Counted from the stretch's first letter, positions 1-8,651 are shown. The stretch is 41,872 nt of DNA from an uncultured Subdoligranulum sp. (GCA_904390925.1 CAJFMB010000031.1:1-41872), one strand, 5' to 3'. Program-made: numbers and translations. Notes: generated from the sequence alone by a model not told the origin.

Positions 1-483
1 GCTGCCCAGGTGGGCACGGATTTTGTCATCGGCACAGGTGAAGTCCCCGTCCAGCCAGGACAGCGGGTTGGAGCGGTTGCCGCCCAGCCGCACCTCGAAA
101 TGCAGGTGGGGGCCGGTAGAATGCCCGGTGTTGCCCGAGTAGCCGATCAGCTGGCCCTCGGTGACGGACTGGCCGGATTTGACCAGGATGCGGCTCAGGT
201 GGGCGTAGTAGGTCTGGAGCGACTTGCCCTTGTAGTCGGCGTGCCGGATGCGCACACAGTTGCCATAGCTCTGGTTGCCGCTGGTGCTGTGGCCGTCCCA
301 GTTCTGCACCCAGTCCACAGTGCCGGGCTCGGACGCATAGACCGGGGTGCCGGTTTCCGCCCGCAGGTCAATGGCCCGATGCAGGCTGCCGTCGTTGTAG
401 GTCCAGCCGGCGGTGAGTACATGCTTTGCCAGGGGCCAGGCCATCAGGACCATGGCGCCCTCCGTTTTGTCAGTAAATCTCAT
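1..483 (-). CDS. M23 metallopeptidase domain protein, partial (phage lysin or tail peptidase)
   Basis: The first 161 codons of a gene read leftward and run off the window edge. The residues fit a zinc peptidase of the M23 (LytM-like) family that cuts peptidoglycan cross-bridges: His35 and Asp39 in HRAIDL, His95 in YYAHLS, and the HLHFE signature with His126 and His128. The start ATG at 483 follows AAAGGAAG at a good distance. There is no signal peptide, as expected for a phage endolysin or tail-tip peptidase. It is the last gene visible in the leftward late operon, after the tape measure and several small genes. Whether it is a free endolysin or part of a longer tail protein cannot be told because the 3' end is missing. 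Confidence 0.85.
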   Translation of the reverse strand, partial: MRFTDKTEGAMVLMAWPLAKHVLTAGWTYNDGSLHRAIDLRAETGTPVYASEPGTVDWVQNWDGHSTSGNQSYGNCVRIRHADYKGKSLQTYYAHLSRILVKSGQSVTEGQLIGYSGNTGHSTGPHLHFEVRLGGNRSNPLSWLDGDFTCADDKIRAHLGS

Positions 484-578
484 TTTTGCTTCCTTTCTGC
501 GGGTCAGGATACCCACTTCCACAGATACCATGTTGTTGTGCCCGCCCCACGAAACAGGTATGGCCGGAGTCAGGCGGG

Positions 579-764
579 TCAGCCATGGGCGTCCTGCTGT
601 TCCGGGGTGGTTTCGGCTGCTTCCTCCTGGTGCAGCCTGTCCTGCACCGCGTGCAGCAGATTCAGCACCTGCAATTCCACCATCCGCAGCGGCAGGCCGC
701 TGCTGTTCACTGCCGCCAGCAGGGCATCGTCCAGCCGGCGGGATGCCTGGTTAAGCGTTGGCAT
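579..764 (-). CDS. Small phage protein, unknown function
   Basis: This is a 61-residue ORF whose start overlaps the end of the preceding gene by 14 bases, which suggests translational coupling in the phage late operon. The protein is mostly helical and charged (LDDALLAAVN, LLHAVQDRLHQEE) and has no membrane segment or recognisable motif. I do not recognise a family. The gene is supported by position and coupling rather than by homology. Confidence 0.5.
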   Translation of the reverse strand: MPTLNQASRRLDDALLAAVNSSGLPLRMVELQVLNLLHAVQDRLHQEEAAETTPEQQDAHG

Positions 765-984
765 CGGACTGGGCCTCCTCCGTGTGATCCGTCAGTCGGG
801 CGGAAGCGGCATTCATCAGCGTTTTCACGGCTGCCAGTTCCGCATCCGTGTCGGCCAGGAAATACCCCTGGTTATGACGGCTGACAATTTCGCCCTTTGC
901 CCCGATTTCACTGTAGGTATACGCCACACGAATTCCTTCCGGAGACTGCATGGCCGAGATGGAGGTAACTGTCTGTTTCATCAT
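751..984 (-). CDS. Small phage protein, unknown function
   Basis: A 77-residue protein. The ATG at 984 is chosen because AAAAGGAG lies 8 bases upstream; a second ATG follows immediately at 981. Its start overlaps the stop of the regulator gene upstream (ATGA), and its end overlaps the next small gene, so all three look co-translated. The chain has a beta-rich first half and a helical C-terminus (DAELAAVKTLMNAASARL). No known motif was seen. It probably belongs to the tail or lysis part of the operon, but this is only inferred from position. Confidence 0.55.
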   Translation of the reverse strand: MMKQTVTSISAMQSPEGIRVAYTYSEIGAKGEIVSRHNQGYFLADTDAELAAVKTLMNAASARLTDHTEEAQSDANA

Positions 985-1436
985 TGTGTTTTCTCCTTTT
1001 CCGGAATTGCTTTTGCCGCAGCCGCCAGCGCCCGCTGGTGCAGGCGTCTGATCCACCGATAGTCAAAGTGCATGCAGTCTGCAATGGCCGCAAACGACTG
1101 TCCCAGAAGATACCGGCGCTGCAGCAATTCTCTCTGATTGGCATTGCTGACCGAAGAGATCACCCGGCTTACCCGCATCCTGGTTCTGCGGCAGTGTTCC
1201 AGCGCATCGTCATACAACTGTTCGGCCTCGGTCAGACGCTCCACAGAAAGGGCGGTTTTGTCGCTGTGGGAGGAGGATCTGGGCATTCCGTCCAGCCGCC
1301 CGCCGGGAAACGAAAGCACCGCATCCCGGGCGATTTCCAGCTCGTCATTGGCAATCTCCGCACTGCGCAGCGCCTGCCGGTACTGATCCAGCCAGGCAAT
1401 GACCTGTGCCCTGGTTTCCCGCGTCGAAGTTTCCAT
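981..1436 (-). CDS. Sigma-region-4-like phage regulator (DUF1492 / ArpU type)
   Basis: A 151-residue protein with a helical N-terminal half and a C-terminal helix-turn-helix resembling sigma-70 region 4: ELLQRRYLLGQSF followed by IADCMHFDYRWIRRLHQRAL. Such ArpU/RinA/DUF1492 proteins usually activate phage late transcription. The start at 1436 has GGAAGAAAAG just upstream. A second protein of the same type lies at 10438..10842 and shares the RRRYLLGQ / RRYLLGQ pattern. Finding this regulator downstream of the tape measure instead of upstream of the terminase is unusual and may reflect rearrangement. Confidence 0.7.
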   Translation of the reverse strand: METSTRETRAQVIAWLDQYRQALRSAEIANDELEIARDAVLSFPGGRLDGMPRSSSHSDKTALSVERLTEAEQLYDDALEHCRRTRMRVSRVISSVSNANQRELLQRRYLLGQSFAAIADCMHFDYRWIRRLHQRALAAAAKAIPEKEKTQ

Positions 1437-1551
1437 TCTTTTCTTCCTTTTCGTCAATGCTTTTCCGCAGGCAGCTGGGCCACAGACAGCAGTCGGTCCC
1501 GTCATGGCGCCAGCGGCAATGCCGGCAGATGTATGTTGCAAACCGTTTCAT
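1345..1551 (-). CDS. Possible small Cys-rich (zinc-binding) phage protein
   Basis: A 68-residue ORF begins at 1551 after GAGGGAACGGATTT. Its first 30 residues are rich in Cys and His (YICRHCRWRHDGTDCC and a further Cys in WPSCLR), which fits a small zinc-binding knuckle. The last third runs out of frame over the start of the regulator gene at 1436, so the overlap is about 90 bases. The Cys pattern and ribosome site argue that at least the N-terminal part is translated; the long overlap argues against it. Confidence 0.4.
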   Translation of the reverse strand: MKRFATYICRHCRWRHDGTDCCLWPSCLRKSIDEKEEKNGNFDAGNQGTGHCLAGSVPAGAAQCGDCQ

Positions 1552-1563
1552 AAATCCGTTCCC

Positions 1564-1938
1564 TCAGCACTGAATGATGTTGAACTTGTAATTTTTCCAC
1601 TCTCCGGTGACCTTGCTTTTCCAGGCAGCGCTGTACTGAGAGCAATAGGCCGTACAGGTTTCGGTGGCGTCGCTCTGCCCAAAGACAGGGTGCGTGAATG
1701 CAAATTCCGACTTGCCGGCAAACAGTCCCCGGAGATAAGCCAGCTCGGCGTCGGTCAGATGGCTGTACTGGAACCCCCAGGTGCCCACCTTTTCCCGCAC
1801 CACAATGCGGTGCATGACCCCATCCTCGGTGCGGCCGGAATCGCTGGCATCCAGATCCGTGAAGGAAAAATCCGGCTCCGTGTCGGGGGCATACATCGGC
1901 TTCCCGTCGATTTGATAGCAGTTTGTCAGATGTCGCAT
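1564..1938 (-). CDS. Phage tail-associated protein, family not recognised
   Basis: A 124-residue soluble protein whose ATG follows the tape measure stop by three bases, so it is almost certainly co-translated with it. It is beta-rich, with an acidic N-terminus (APDTEPDFSF), a stretch that reads like a tail or baseplate accessory protein (VVREKVGTWGFQYSHL), and two Cys in the C-terminal part plus a terminal Cys. Genes directly after the tape measure usually encode distal tail or baseplate proteins, so a tail role is inferred from position; I cannot name the family. Confidence 0.6.
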   Translation of the reverse strand: MRHLTNCYQIDGKPMYAPDTEPDFSFTDLDASDSGRTEDGVMHRIVVREKVGTWGFQYSHLTDAELAYLRGLFAGKSEFAFTHPVFGQSDATETCTAYCSQYSAAWKSKVTGEWKNYKFNIIQC

Positions 1939-1941
1939 GGT

Positions 1942-4719
1942 TCACACTCCCCCTGTGATGACAGCTTTGCGGTTCCTGTATCGTTCCGCCGCCCGGCCGA
2001 TGGTATCATCACCGATGTGAATGCCATAAACGGCTTCCAGAATCCGGCGCAACACGCCGGAGATCTGTTCCAGAGCAGCCAGGTTCCCGTCCTGGTAATC
2101 CTGCATGACGGCAGCCACCGCCTGCTGGATGGTGGACAGCGGGGCCTCCACATTGGTGCCGCTGCTCTGGTCGCCCAGCACCGCCAGGAATTCCCGGTTG
2201 GGCGGGATCACCGCCCCCTGCGCCAGGTAGGGGATCTGCGGAATGCTGACATGGGTCAGGTCAAACCCGAAGGTCTGTCCCCCCAGTTCCGGCACCCAGT
2301 CGGGCACGCTGAAGGACAGGCCGTTGAGGGTATCCACAATTGCATTGACCGCACCGCCTGCTGCCGAGATCAGACCGTTGAGCCGGGAAATGATCGAATT
2401 GACGGCGTCTCGCAGCGCGCCGGTGATGGTATCCCAGATGCTGAGAAACCCGTCGCGCACATTGTCCCAGAACCCGGTCCAGGCCGGGCCGAAGTCGGTG
2501 ACAAACCACCGGACCACCTTTTCAAATGTCTCCCGGACCTGTGTGGCAACCTTGGTGTTGCCGATCAGCCAGTTTGTCATGGCGTCGGAAATACCGTTGA
2601 CCACATCCACCAGCCCGGGGCCGAAGGTGCGGATCATCCAGTCGGAAAAGGGCGCCAGCCCATAGTTCCACAGATCCAGAATGCCGATGGAGGCCAGGCC
2701 CTGACCATCGAGAAAAGCGTCGAAGAAAGGCCCCACCGCCTCGTCCCAGAGCCGCCGGGTGTTGTCGTTCCAGTGTGTCAGGATCGGTTCGATGATCGTG
2801 TAGTAGCAGTCGGACATCAGCAGCGAGATCCACTGCACCGCCTGGGAGATCCGGCTCAGGATCGGCTCGCCGTACTGGTCCCAAAATGCGCTGATTCTGG
2901 TCATGGCATCCTGCCAGATGTACGCATAGTTCTGGAGCGCCGGCATCACCACATGGTTGACCGCGTCTGTGAGAATCTGGCAGTCGGTTTCAAACAGCAG
3001 CGTGAAATTGTCCAGCGCATTGCTGACCACATCGCCGGTGATGGGGGCAAAGGCCTGCGACCAGGCATTTGCAATGCCGGGCGCGAACTCTGTCACCAGA
3101 TACCGGGTCAGCGGCTGGATGGCATTTTGCTGCAGGTTAGTGGCTGCCTTCTGGATGCGGGGCCAGACCTCCAGCGCCTTGTCCCGGACCTGATCCCAGG
3201 CTTTGCCCCAGGCATCCAGGCTGGGACCATACAGCCGGCGGAATTCGTTCCAGAAGGCCCGCGCCTTATCCATCAGCCGTTCAAAGCCTGCCGCGGTGCT
3301 GTCCACAAAGTCGTAGTTCGGCCCGGTGCTGCCGCCTCCGCCGCCGGATGTCTGCTGCTGCGGGGCGTCCAGGCGGGTGATCTCGTCAAAGCCGGCCAGG
3401 CTGTGGGTGGCCTTGTCGACGGCCGCAGCCGTACCGCTGGCGGCGTTTCCGTAGCCATTCATGGCCTGGGCGCCGGCCTTCATGCTGCTGATGCTTTTGC
3501 CGGTCAGCAGACTGATGAACCGGGCCAGATAGCTGATGCCGGTGGCCAGCAGATTGATGACATAGGACAAAGCGCTGCCCAGCGCCTGCACCAGCGGTGC
3601 TGCTGCCGTGCTGGCGGCGCCCTGCAGGTTGGCCAGAGCCTGGCGGAAGGCATCGGTGGATTTGAGGGCAGAGCCCATCCAGCCCGTCAGACGGCTGAGG
3701 CCGGCGGAAATGATGTTGAACACCAGCGCACCGGAAACAATGCCAGCCAGCCGGCTGCCGAAACGGCTCACCGCGCTGCTGGCAGCATCAATCCGGGATA
3801 CCGCACTTTTGTTTCTCCTGTCTGAATCTGTTTTACGATTGGCCTTTTCCTCGGCAACCGACCGCTTTTTAGCGGCCTCCGCTTCGCGGGCTGCGCGTTC
3901 TTCTGCCGCCTTTGCTGCTTTCTCCTGTGCGGCCACTTCCCGCTGCGTTTCGCGGATGATATTTTCTGCCCTGGCAATGTAGTCGCCATCATCCATCACA
4001 CCGATATGTTTCAGGGCAGACGCCGCTCTTCTGTCCGCCTGTGCGCCCACTTTAGCTTCCATACCGGAAAAATAGGATTGCATGGCATCGTTGCCGGATT
4101 GAAACGCGGCTGCCCGCTTTTCGGCAGCGGCCTGTTCCTGTTTCTGACGGGTGATTTCGGCTTCCTGGAAGGCGCGTGTCTGGGCAAGCTGCTGTTGGCG
4201 TTCATATTCAGCCGTTTGCTGGTGCAGCCTGACCGCAGCACGGGTATTCTCCGCCTGCGCAATGGCATTTGCCGCAGCTCTTGCGGCGGACAGCTCTTTG
4301 TCCAGCTGCTCCCTGATTTTGCTGTGCTGCACATTCAGATTTTCCAGTTCAGCCAGCTGTGCCTGGTATCGCCTTTGGATACCCGCAACTTTTGTGTCCT
4401 GTTCCTGCAATGCAACAGCCAGTTTATCGCTCAGCGCCACATCCTTGTCACTGGTAATGCCATACTTGGAATTGCGGGCTTCCTCCAGGCGCGTATTGAC
4501 CGTGTCCAGTTCCTGCGCTGTGGCGCTCGCCGCATTTCGGGCCTTTTCCAGATCCTCCGCCAATTTGCTGCGCTTATTGGTCGCTGAGGCAATCTGCTTG
4601 TCCAGCGCACTGATCTGCTGGGCCGTGCTTTTGGCTTTGGCCTGCAGAAGTTTCAGATCCGCCTCTGCGCCCTTGTTGTTGATCCGGGTGTCAATGATGA
4701 TCGACCCGTCTGCCGGCAT
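1942..4719 (-). CDS. Phage tail tape measure protein
   Basis: A 925-residue protein with the classical layout: about 300 residues of Ala/Gln/Glu/Lys-rich coiled coil (repeats such as EKAAKAAEERAAREAEAAKK), then a hydrophobic stretch around residues 310-400 (RLAGIVSGALVFNIISAGLS; YVINLLATGISYLARFISLL), a Gly-rich linker (TSGGGGGSTG) and a long Trp-rich helical C-terminal half. The tape measure fixes tail length and may help DNA entry. The ATG lies one base after the stop of the minor capsid gene, an unexpectedly direct junction because several head and tail genes normally separate the two. A long open frame on the opposite strand is an artefact of high GC. Confidence 0.9.
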   Translation of the reverse strand: MPADGSIIIDTRINNKGAEADLKLLQAKAKSTAQQISALDKQIASATNKRSKLAEDLEKARNAASATAQELDTVNTRLEEARNSKYGITSDKDVALSDKLAVALQEQDTKVAGIQRRYQAQLAELENLNVQHSKIREQLDKELSAARAAANAIAQAENTRAAVRLHQQTAEYERQQQLAQTRAFQEAEITRQKQEQAAAEKRAAAFQSGNDAMQSYFSGMEAKVGAQADRRAASALKHIGVMDDGDYIARAENIIRETQREVAAQEKAAKAAEERAAREAEAAKKRSVAEEKANRKTDSDRRNKSAVSRIDAASSAVSRFGSRLAGIVSGALVFNIISAGLSRLTGWMGSALKSTDAFRQALANLQGAASTAAAPLVQALGSALSYVINLLATGISYLARFISLLTGKSISSMKAGAQAMNGYGNAASGTAAAVDKATHSLAGFDEITRLDAPQQQTSGGGGGSTGPNYDFVDSTAAGFERLMDKARAFWNEFRRLYGPSLDAWGKAWDQVRDKALEVWPRIQKAATNLQQNAIQPLTRYLVTEFAPGIANAWSQAFAPITGDVVSNALDNFTLLFETDCQILTDAVNHVVMPALQNYAYIWQDAMTRISAFWDQYGEPILSRISQAVQWISLLMSDCYYTIIEPILTHWNDNTRRLWDEAVGPFFDAFLDGQGLASIGILDLWNYGLAPFSDWMIRTFGPGLVDVVNGISDAMTNWLIGNTKVATQVRETFEKVVRWFVTDFGPAWTGFWDNVRDGFLSIWDTITGALRDAVNSIISRLNGLISAAGGAVNAIVDTLNGLSFSVPDWVPELGGQTFGFDLTHVSIPQIPYLAQGAVIPPNREFLAVLGDQSSGTNVEAPLSTIQQAVAAVMQDYQDGNLAALEQISGVLRRILEAVYGIHIGDDTIGRAAERYRNRKAVITGGV

Positions 4720-4720
4720 A

Positions 4721-5533
4721 TCAGGTCACCCCCAATCGTTTGAAAAATTCCTCTTCCTCCGCCGTGAACCGGCTGGCCGTGCTGCCGATCAGATCGGCAT
4801 TTTCCCTGGCAAATTCCTTGCCCTGCCAGAGGGCGTGCTCGGGTCGGGCTCCCTCGTGGGCGGTGACCTCCACGAACTCGCAGCCCAGTTCCTCGGCCCG
4901 GGCCAGCTGCAGCCTGGCGGCGGTCTGATTGGTGCCGGTGAGAACCGCCCGGCGCACCGCCACCTCCAGCGTGTCGGTGTGGCCGCTGGGGTAGGTGACG
5001 CCGGGCATGCGGTCGGCCAGATCGTCCACCGCCCGCCGGATGGCCGTATTGTAGTCGAAGGCCCCGCTGGACACCTGCAGCCAGGCCCGGTCCAGGCGGG
5101 TCTCAAAGGCTCCGGTGACGGTGGATGCCGTGGTGGCCGTCAGGTTCCGCCAGGTGCCCAGCGTCTGCTGATACCCGGCATTGAGCAGATTGTTCAGCGG
5201 TTCGCTCTCCTGCACCGGGGAGGGAGAAAGCCCCGCCGCCCGGTAGATTTCATCATCTGCGGCCAGGGTTTCCAGCCCCGCGTCCAGCAGCAGCTGCCGG
5301 ATGCTGTCCCGGCTGCGGTCGCTGTACCTGGCCAGGGTGGCGGTGACATCCTTTCGCACCAGGCGCGTCTGCTCCAGACGCCAGGCCTGCCAGGCGGCGG
5401 TGGGGGTCATCGGGTCCAGCTCGTCCAGGGCCTTGATCCGCCGGGCCAGGTCCTGCAGAATGTCCTCCTCCACCGTCTGCCACAGCTCCACCAGGGCATC
5501 CGGCAGGGTGTCCAGATAGTCAGGGGTCAGCAT
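4721..5533 (-). CDS. Phage minor capsid protein, C-terminally shortened or fused
   Basis: A 270-residue protein similar to the minor capsid protein 2 family (Phage_min_cap2), which sits with the portal in the procapsid. It contains the family signature near its C-terminus (TAHEGARPEHALWQGKEF). In that family the chain normally continues well past this point. Here it switches to a different tail (ARENADLIGS, then EEEEFFKRLGVT) and stops, and the tape measure begins one base later. The start overlaps the portal stop (TGATG), showing normal coupling on that side. I infer an in-frame deletion that joined this gene to the end of a gene that once preceded the tape measure. Confidence 0.75.
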   Translation of the reverse strand: MLTPDYLDTLPDALVELWQTVEEDILQDLARRIKALDELDPMTPTAAWQAWRLEQTRLVRKDVTATLARYSDRSRDSIRQLLLDAGLETLAADDEIYRAAGLSPSPVQESEPLNNLLNAGYQQTLGTWRNLTATTASTVTGAFETRLDRAWLQVSSGAFDYNTAIRRAVDDLADRMPGVTYPSGHTDTLEVAVRRAVLTGTNQTAARLQLARAEELGCEFVEVTAHEGARPEHALWQGKEFARENADLIGSTASRFTAEEEEFFKRLGVT

Positions 5534-6912
5534 CAGCGGTTCCCGAAGGTCAGCACATCCGGGCTGGTTGCGGGCATCATCTGGCGGGCCTTTTCCTCAT
5601 CCACGCCGAAGTACCAGGCATTGACCAGCTCCGGGCGCAGATACCCCGCCTGGGCCAGAGACAGCCGCCGTTCAAACTCCACACCGGTATCCTCGAAGAT
5701 GCTGTCCCCGAAACTGACCGCCGGCGCAAAGCTGCCCGCCGGGGCCAGGTGGTAGAGGCCGGCATACACGTCGAACCAGTACAGCACATCCGTCAGGCCG
5801 GTGGTCAGGCCCCGGTCCTGGATGGCCTTGATGGTGTTGTATGTGGTGCGGTCCTCGCTGATGACCTGGGTGGCGGTCACCCGGCCGGTCTTGGGCTCGA
5901 TGGCAAAGGTGCCCGCACTGAACCCCACCTGCATCTCCAGCAGGCGCAGCAGCGTCTCGATGCCGGTGCGGTATTCCTCAAACCGCAGGCTGGGCGTGTA
6001 GTCTCCCCAGGGCTTTTCGTCCGGCATGTCCAGCGTCATCAGAAAGTCGCTGGCCAGCTCCTTGAACGGGATGGCCGGCTTGCCGTTGACCGGGTCCTTC
6101 ATGGCTGCCATCCGGTCAACGATCATCCGGCGGCGGCCGGTCTCCCGCTCCCACACAAAGTCCCCGTAGGCGGCGTCCAGCTGCCGGATGGTGTCGGTGG
6201 CGTTGGCGTACAGGCTCACCGGGTAGGCGCTGCCGTCCACCGTGTTCAGCATCGGCATCCGCAGCAGGCCGAAGTGCGGCCGGTCCACGCCGTTCACGGT
6301 GAAGTCCGCCTCCAGGTCCGCCCACCGGGCCACCTTGTCCAGGGCGAGTTCCTCCCCCAGCAGGTTGCCCGTCCGGCACCGAAACGCCCGGTTGGTGATG
6401 TGCAGTCCCTCCGCCGTCATCTCGAAGTGTTCCACCCGGACTGCGTCGGTTCCGTCCTCCAGCTTGTCAAAGTCGGTGAAGCTCCCGGCATCCAGCCGCC
6501 GGTTGGGTCCCCACCGCTCGGGGAAGATCCGGCGTCGGGGGATCACCTCCGCGTACAGACTGCCGCCCGCAACGTAGGGTTTCACGGCGGCCATGCCGCC
6601 CACCCCCGCCAGCTGTACCGCCTCATACAGGCAGGGCTGCAGGTTCTGCCGGGTCTGCTCCTGGAGCCAGTCCGCCCGCGCCCCGGCCCCGGTGCTCAGG
6701 GCCAGCTCGCTGGTGGCCAGGGTGGCCATATACCCGGTGATGGTCTGGGCCAGCTTCAGGCTGTGGTCCGGCTGGTTGGTGAGATAGAACAGATCATCCC
6801 ACGCCCGGACGGCCTGCTCCATGCGTGCGGTGGTATCGCACCCCAACGCGCGGGCATCCTGCAGGTTCAGCAGTCTCATGACGATCCCTCTCAATGTCTG
6901 ATAAATGTTCAT
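5533..6912 (-). CDS. Phage portal protein (SPP1 gp6-like)
   Basis: A 459-residue protein between the large terminase and the minor capsid gene. The position, the length and motifs such as the helical N-terminus, the ERWGPNRR and FGLLRMPMLN stretches and the C-terminal ISEDRTTYNTIKAIQ helix fit a portal of the SPP1 gp6 type, the dodecameric ring through which DNA is packed. The start at 6912 is preceded by GAGGTGCGTA and overlaps the terminase stop by one base (TAATG). It appears intact, so a deletion affecting the capsid genes would lie downstream of it. Confidence 0.88.
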   Translation of the reverse strand: MNIYQTLRGIVMRLLNLQDARALGCDTTARMEQAVRAWDDLFYLTNQPDHSLKLAQTITGYMATLATSELALSTGAGARADWLQEQTRQNLQPCLYEAVQLAGVGGMAAVKPYVAGGSLYAEVIPRRRIFPERWGPNRRLDAGSFTDFDKLEDGTDAVRVEHFEMTAEGLHITNRAFRCRTGNLLGEELALDKVARWADLEADFTVNGVDRPHFGLLRMPMLNTVDGSAYPVSLYANATDTIRQLDAAYGDFVWERETGRRRMIVDRMAAMKDPVNGKPAIPFKELASDFLMTLDMPDEKPWGDYTPSLRFEEYRTGIETLLRLLEMQVGFSAGTFAIEPKTGRVTATQVISEDRTTYNTIKAIQDRGLTTGLTDVLYWFDVYAGLYHLAPAGSFAPAVSFGDSIFEDTGVEFERRLSLAQAGYLRPELVNAWYFGVDEEKARQMMPATSPDVLTFGNR

Positions 6913-8150
6913 TACGCACCTCGGCGTTTCCAGATGAGTTCGGTGGCGTAGCGCACGGCGTCAATGTGGTGGTTGTTCAGATCCGGATACCCGGGCAGCA
7001 CCTCGCCGCTGCGGGGGTCCCGCTCGTACTCATATTCGGAAAATTCCCGGGCCGTGTCGGGGCATTGCTGCGGGTCGATGACGATCCCCGCCAGGCTTTG
7101 CAGCCATTTCATGCCCGCCTCCACACTGCCGGGGCCTTTCTGGGCGGCGCGGCAGGACAGCCCGAAAGCCCGGTAGTCCCCCACGCTCTTGGGCTCGGCG
7201 GAGTCGGCGATGATGTAGTCGGTGCCGGTGAGCCCCCGCTGCAAAAGCAGCTGTGCCGTGTCCCGGTTGGAGGTGCGCAGCCGGGTCAGCTCGTCGAAGA
7301 TGTACAGCGTACTGCGGGCAGCATCATACTGCACGGCATTGTAGGCCCAGGGGTCTGGGTACCAGCCCCAGTCCACGCCATGCAGGGGGCGGTCAAAGCT
7401 GCGGCGCTGCTCCTCCGGGATGGGCTGCAGCCGCAGATTTTCAAACACCGCGGTGCCGCTGCCCACCACTTCCCCCAGATACTCGTGCCGGTAGGCGGTG
7501 GGGTTGGTCTTTTCAAGATGTTCGGCATCCGCCAGGAAGCGGGGCCTCAGCCAGGCCGCCGGGGTGGTCTTGTAGGTGGAGTGATGCACCAGCTTGCCCG
7601 GCCGGGGTTCCCGTGCATACCGGTTGGCCCAGCTGCGGGCGGTGGCCGGCGGGTTGAAGCTTTTGAACGTGATGGAGAAGGGTCCGCCGCGCAGGATGCT
7701 CTGTTCCACATTGCGCACCTGCTCGGGGCCGTCGAACTGGTCCAGCTCCTCCAGCCAGAGCGCCCCGATGTACCCGAAGGGCATCTTGATGGATTTCAGC
7801 TTGCCGGGGTCGTCCAGGCCGAAAAAAAGCACCTTCTGCCCGGTGGGCAGGTAGGTGCATTCCATCGGGCTGACGGTGCATTTGAACTTGGCGGCAAGTC
7901 CCAGCGCCCCGATGGCCCAGCATACCTGTGCATAGACACTGGTGCGCAGCGTCTTGTCCACCCGGCGCAGTGCCACCGCATGGCAGTCCGGGTGGCGCAG
8001 CAGGAACAGGATCAGTTCAATGCTGACAAAGCTGGATTTGGTGGAACCGCGCCCGCCTTCGGCCAGCAGTTCCTCCACCTTGCCCGCCTTGATCCGGCGG
8101 TGAACCTCAAAGAAGGCCGGGGAGATCAGCTCGGACAGCTTACAGGTCAT
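6912..8150 (-). CDS. Phage terminase large subunit (PBSX-like)
   Basis: A 412-residue packaging motor with both enzymatic parts. The ATPase has a Walker A-like loop GGRGSTKS at residues 32-39 and a Walker B at 131-135 (LWLEE). The C-terminal RNase H-like nuclease has acidic residues at Asp260 (HGVDWG), Asp316 (IIADSAEPKS) and Asp397 (NNHHIDAVRY). It cuts concatemeric DNA and drives it into the procapsid through the portal. I chose the ATG at 8150, about 10 bases after GGGGAGGTG, which overlaps the small terminase stop by 11 bases. All key residues are present, so this copy should be functional. Confidence 0.92.
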   Translation of the reverse strand: MTCKLSELISPAFFEVHRRIKAGKVEELLAEGGRGSTKSSFVSIELILFLLRHPDCHAVALRRVDKTLRTSVYAQVCWAIGALGLAAKFKCTVSPMECTYLPTGQKVLFFGLDDPGKLKSIKMPFGYIGALWLEELDQFDGPEQVRNVEQSILRGGPFSITFKSFNPPATARSWANRYAREPRPGKLVHHSTYKTTPAAWLRPRFLADAEHLEKTNPTAYRHEYLGEVVGSGTAVFENLRLQPIPEEQRRSFDRPLHGVDWGWYPDPWAYNAVQYDAARSTLYIFDELTRLRTSNRDTAQLLLQRGLTGTDYIIADSAEPKSVGDYRAFGLSCRAAQKGPGSVEAGMKWLQSLAGIVIDPQQCPDTAREFSEYEYERDPRSGEVLPGYPDLNNHHIDAVRYATELIWKRRGA

Positions 8151-8559
8151 CAATGATCTGCACCTCCCCGTCCACATCTGCAGGCTGCCTGTCGTTCCAC
8201 CCGAAGTTGCATTTCAGGCTGAACTGGGCGCCGCTGTTTCCGTCCCGGTCGTACAGACGGGATTCGGTGTAGGCTTCGCACCGGGCCTTCGCGCGCGTTA
8301 TCGTGTCATTAAATTGTTTTCGTCCCTGGTAGTTGAGCAGCGCCTGCCGACTTGCAAATCCCAGTGCCAGGGCCAGTCCCGTGACGGTGGGCGGCCTGGC
8401 CCCCACGATCACCGGCCGGCCTTTGTACAAAACCTGATTGCCGGCATCATCCAGCAACGGCGTGCCCTCGCAGGCGGTGAAATAGGCGTCGATCTTCGCC
8501 TGCATCTCTGCCGCATTCTTGTAACGCGGCGGCCGCCCCGCGCTTTTCCTTGACGCCAT
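8140..8559 (-). CDS. Phage terminase small subunit
   Basis: A 139-residue protein that should recognise phage DNA and recruit the large terminase, whose gene it overlaps. The N-terminus is basic (ASRKSAGRPPRY) and is followed by a helix typical of phage small terminases (MQAKIDAYFTACEGTPL), then a predicted helix-turn-helix (TVTGLALALGFASRQALLNY). It opens the leftward late operon. The gap upstream holds the terminator of the KAP gene, so the late operon must have its own promoter in or near 8560-8606; I see no clear one. Confidence 0.88.
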   Translation of the reverse strand: MASRKSAGRPPRYKNAAEMQAKIDAYFTACEGTPLLDDAGNQVLYKGRPVIVGARPPTVTGLALALGFASRQALLNYQGRKQFNDTITRAKARCEAYTESRLYDRDGNSGAQFSLKCNFGWNDRQPADVDGEVQIIDDL

Positions 8560-8606
8560 GATTCACCGCCTTTCCGGATTTTGACAATTCCGCCGGGAAA
8601 CCCGGC

Positions 8607-8640
8607 AATAAAAATGCCCGCTGCCGGGACGGCAGGGGGC
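8607..8640 (-). terminator. Terminator after the KAP NTPase gene
   Basis: On the minus strand an 11-base-pair stem with one mismatch (GCCCCCTGCCG / CGGCAGCGGGC, loop TCC) is followed by ATTTTTATT. It lies 12 bases past the KAP stop codon and would keep that transcript from entering the terminase operon. It resembles the elements at 10216 and 11805. Confidence 0.7.
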
Positions 8641-8651
8641 GGGGATGGTGA

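Noticed and set aside
1399-3825. 808-codon open frame on the plus strand
   Set aside because: It is antisense to the tape measure and regulator genes, has a composition unlike a real protein (His, Gly, Arg and Val rich without domain structure), and results from high GC content.
4151-5755. 534-codon plus-strand open frame
   Set aside because: Antisense to the tape measure and minor capsid genes; low-complexity Cys/Ser/Arg chain without family features.
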